A DNA stretch of 64,000 nucleotides from positions 124,001 through 188,000 of the forward strand of contig JASJFT010000051.1 in NCBI GenBank assembly GCA_030770425.1. Direction: 5' to 3'. Below, piece by piece: positions 60,701 through 64,000 of this stretch. The notes beneath the pieces are model-generated. The model was not told where the DNA came from and searched no databases. It saw only the letters and a program-made list of their open reading frames with translations. Within the stretch, counting starts at the first letter, position 1. Every line of letters begins with the position of its first letter. This DNA comes from Darksidea phi (lineage: Eukaryota > Ascomycota > Dothideomycetes > Pleosporales > Lentitheciaceae). The translations under genes were made by a program, and so were the position numbers.

Positions 60701-62464
60701 TATATTCTATTTAAAGAATTATCTAAAGTAATAAAGAAGAAGTTTATATAAAAGAACTTTAGCTTCTTTATTAATACTTACTAGTTAGCCTATATAGCTA
60801 CCTTAGTAATAGTACTAAAAACGCGATTTAAATATATAAAGCTACTAGTAGAGCTAAAATACTATAAGAATATAATAAAGCTACTATCTCCCTATAAAGA
60901 AGACTTCCTATAAGCTATATAATAAGAACTAGTAATAATTAAATATAAAGAAACCTATAAGTAAATAACTTAGGATAAATATAATACTTAATATATTTAA
61001 GATAATAAGATTCTTCTACTAATATAGATATATAAATATAAACTTAATAATTAAGACTACCTATTAAAATATAAAGCTCGGATCTATATATATAGCGATC
61101 TATAAATAATAGTAGAGAATATCTATACTATTATACTAGCTATTTAAATATTTTAAGCTCTAATAGCTATTACCGTCTACTTTAATATAGAAATTCGTTA
61201 ATATAATACTATTAACGCGTTTACTAATACTAAGCTATTAATACTAGTCTATTACTATTAGCTAGAAGGATTCTTTAATTCTAATTATTTATAGAAATTA
61301 TATTAAGCGCTCTATAACCTAAAGATATCCTTATTACTCTAGTATAAAGAGCTTACTAAGATACTTATAGAGCTAGACCTTATATCTATTAAAAATACTC
61401 CCTACTTATAGAAAAATAAGAAGCTACTAGTCTTCTTCTTTATTAATAATATTATCGTTCTTAGTATACTAGTATATATAACCGCTTTATACGAATTTAA
61501 GTATAAGCTATTATAATAATATAAGATTAAATTTTTAAGAGAATTATAGATATTTTATAATATTTAAACTATTAAAGATTATAATAGTAGCTTAATTTAA
61601 TTATTATAGAGCTTATATATCGAGAAGTTTATTTAGAAGTATTCTTTACTAAAGTTCTATTTAAAGCTACCTACTATATTACTACTACTTAAGAAACTAA
61701 TACTTTTAAAGAATAAAATAATAAATTTAATTAAGTAATAATATACTTAACTAGTTAGATTTATTAGTTATATAATAGAAGCTACTTATCTAGATATCTT
61801 AAAGGTTTATTTAAAACTAGCTAAATTTCTTATAAATTCTTTATAATAGTATCTAGACGCTATCTATTAAATAATTACCTATCTACTAGAAATAAAGAAT
61901 TAAGTAATATACTATAATATATTAATATCTATTAAATTAGTTTATATTACTAATAAACTTATATCTAAATCTATATTTAACTTTTATAGAGTATTAGACG
62001 TCTTCTTTATTAATTATAAGACTACCTAAAAGAGCTTATAAGGATATATATTCTTCCTATTTAATAGACCTATTAATTAGAAGGCTATACTATAACGATA
62101 TATTATAAAATTAACGACTAAGGTAGAACTAATAGCTATCTTATTAGCTAGTACTAAGCTAATCTAGTAGTAGAGAGTATTTAAATATATCGAATTTAAT
62201 CTAGATTATAAACGATTAATTTACTATAATAATTAATAAATAATTTAGTTACTTACCTTCTCTACCTTAAGGCTTAAGACTATAATATAATATATCGATA
62301 TTTATTATTACTAGCTTTAATAGAAGATACTATCGGGTAATATTAATATCTTATATATATTATTAAATAGCTAGCTAGCTAACGGTCTTACGAAATTACT
62401 ATCTAGATAGAAATATAAGAACTAGGTATTACTTCTAAACTTTAAGAATTTTCCTATTAAATAG

Positions 62465-62562
62465 ACTACTTAGCTAACTATATAGACTACTTAGCTAACT
62501 ATATAGACTATTTAGCTAACTATATAGACTACTTAGCTAATTATATAGATAATTTAGCTAAT
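62465..62562. repeat. 21-bp minisatellite inside Copia B
   Basis: Four tandem copies of a unit like GACTACTTAGCTAACTATATA, the reverse complement of the array in Copia A. Copy number is the same in both elements. Confidence 0.75.
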
Positions 62563-62845
62563 AAACTAGTATATTAATACTATATTAGTATACTATATAA
62601 AGTAAATTAAGGGTCTTATACCTCTAGAGACGTCTAATTATATAAGAAATCTACCTATACTATAACGGTAGAGGCTATCTACCTAGTACTATACTAATAT
62701 AGAGACTAGCTCTCGACCTATAATATAGCTTCTTATACTTATAAGAAAAGAAGGATCTATTAACTAATAATAAACTTTAAATTTAATCTTTAAAACTAAT
62801 AAATAAGCTTTAGCTTCGAATCTATATTTAAACCTAAGAGGGGTA

Positions 62846-63096
62846 TATAAGCGGCTAAGCGCTATATATTATATAACTATTCTATTTATATAATAATTTA
62901 TACTAATTTACTATAACTATATACTAAACTTATAATAACTATATAATAGTAATCTATAGTAACTATACTATAACTTATAGTATAATTATATTAGTTATCT
63001 AACCTAGTATAACTAGTATATATACCCTTCTACTTACGTCTTAGCTAGATAGTTAGATAACTTAATATATTTATTCTATATTTCTACCTACTTATA
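62846..63096 (+). repeat. Copia B 3' LTR
   Basis: 251 bp, direct repeat of 57455-57705, followed by ATTTA. Confidence 0.85.
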
Positions 63097-63101
63097 ATTT
63101 A

Positions 63102-64000
63102 TATAATAGATTAAATATTATCTACTATCTCTCTATAATATTCTATCCTAAGATAAATTATTTAATAAAATAAATAAATAGTATAGTAGAAATCTATCTC
63201 TACTAATTTATAAACTAGAATTAAAGTAATTAAATAAGTCTATACCCTATAGTATAGATAACTATTAAAAGTAAAAATATAACTTTAACTAAAGTAAGTC
63301 TCTTCTTTTTATAATATAATTATAATATAAACTCTATCTAATAGAATACTAAAGTAAATACTCTAGACTAGTACTATATTCCTCTTTTTCTAAAGTAAAT
63401 AGTAAAAAGTATAGTTAAAAAATTTTATAAATTATTTACGTTAGTATAATTAAGTATAGTAGTTACTTAGTAGAAATAAAAATCTTAGATTAATAGAAAA
63501 AGATAAGAGATATCTATACTTTATATAATAGATAGAATATAATTATAATATAATACGTAGTTATCTAACTCTAGATTTAATAAGAAACTTAATTAAAAGA
63601 ATATAAAGTTTTATATAAAATATATAATCTTCTTTACTAATATAGAACTAAATACCCCTTTAGATATATATCTAGTATTCTATATTAATAGACTTTATTT
63701 AATCCTAAAGAATCTACTCTCTAATTAAGTTAATAATAATTAGTAACCTCCTACTATTAAAGTTAAAGAAGAGGAAGAATAGAAGGTAGACGAAATAATA
63801 AGTAAGAAGTTTTAAAAAAGAGACTAAGAAAGATTTTTATACTATAAAATTAAATAGAAGAGCTATATTATAATAATCTAGAAGCTAGTATCTAATCTAG
63901 AGGAAACTATAATATTACTCTAATAGAAAGAAACTACTACCCCTCTACGTAATATAAATAGAGCTCTTTTACTCTCTTTTAAAAGAGAAGATAGAACTTT
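63102..64000 (+). mobile_element. Gypsy F, 3' part (integrase to chromodomain), runs off the window
   Basis: The integrase frame resumes after Copia B. Gypsy integrase landmarks are legible near 63100-63250 (a RLxI..., H/Y-P-x-T-x-G region, then a VEIYL-type helix). At about 63640-63700 comes IYLVFYINRLYL, the usual link from integrase to chromodomain. A chromodomain-like stretch follows (EEEEQKVDEIISKKF..., FLYYKIKQKSY, then SNLEET) at about 63770-63920. The 3' LTR lies beyond 64000. Confidence 0.7.

Larger units (their letters stand above)
57455..63096 (+). mobile_element. Copia B: RIP-mutated Ty1/Copia retrotransposon nested in Gypsy F
   Basis: Direct 251-bp LTRs (57455-57705 and 62846-63096) and perfect ATTTA target duplications (57450-57454 and 63097-63101). 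Plus-strand fossils in Copia order: integrase with ALYTIK-x-NSLIKYLGKSLIKRS at about 59890-59960; reverse transcriptase with KYKARIYI near 61070, then VYFNIEIR and INAFTNTKLL near 61180-61230; catalytic FINNIIVL at 61439-61462, from FVDDI with RIP changes. The 5' leader (GTTATAAGCCCGGTTTAATC) and the 21-bp minisatellite before the 3' LTR are shared with Copia A. The insertion site lies within the integrase of Gypsy F, whose frame resumes after 63101. About 5.64 kb long. Confidence 0.9.
47760..64000. other. Second RIP-saturated AT-rich block
   Basis: Same texture as 8.36-41.6 kb: dominant TA steps, frequent stops and scarce CpA/TpG (seen for example near 48045, 49413, 49873, 53101, 53879, 58154, 59214). 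The 312-bp copy at 55714-56025 and the ends of the copy at 47646 stand out as less mutated islands. The block runs to the end of the window. Confidence 0.85.

Overview
The window looks like part of a filamentous ascomycete (Pezizomycotina) chromosome. The evidence is short GT-AG introns with CTAAC/CTGAC branch sites, a HET-like gene, a fungal rhodopsin-domain gene, a DUF7708-type gene, and long AT-rich blocks carrying repeat-induced point mutation (RIP). I cannot name the species.

Layout. 1-8360 is ordinary, base-balanced DNA. It holds a three-exon HET-like gene (2078-5018, +) and a three-exon rhodopsin-domain membrane protein gene (7107-8152, -). A sharp edge at about 8.36 kb opens a 33-kb AT-rich block (about 8.36-41.6 kb) in which CpA and TpG are almost absent. 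Despite the mutation, elements can still be read through the damage: Copia A (8892-14806, -); Gypsy D (-), split by the LTR-bounded Gypsy C (19526-25574, +); a Helitron-type replicase/helicase gene (about 31.1-35.9 kb, +); and a stretch of repeated intron-like modules ending in a histone H3/CENP-A-like fold (40371-40673, +).

41.6-47.6 kb is a less damaged island. It holds a divergently transcribed pair: a DUF7025/AAA+ ATPase-like gene (44986-42024, -) whose 5' part is intact and whose remainder is RIP-mutated, and a DUF7708-type gene (about 45.77-47.63 kb, +). A related repeat in opposite orientation flanks each side of the island. From 47.6 kb to the end the sequence is AT-rich again. It contains three copies of a short family with 14-bp target duplications, and Gypsy F (+, about 53.3 kb to beyond the window end), which is itself interrupted by one of those copies and by Copia B (57455-63096, perfect ATTTA target duplication).

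How it fits together. The mobile elements are fossils, with stop codons every few residues. Cys and His codons of the gag zinc knuckles have all become Tyr, the result expected from C-to-T change at CpA on both strands. The genes left between the blocks (HET-like, DUF7708, AAA ATPase) belong to families that often sit in variable, self/non-self-related parts of fungal genomes. The most unusual content is the CENP-A-like histone fossil with its array of near-identical intron-like units, and the 14-bp-duplication family, for which an unoccupied paralogous site lies in the same window.
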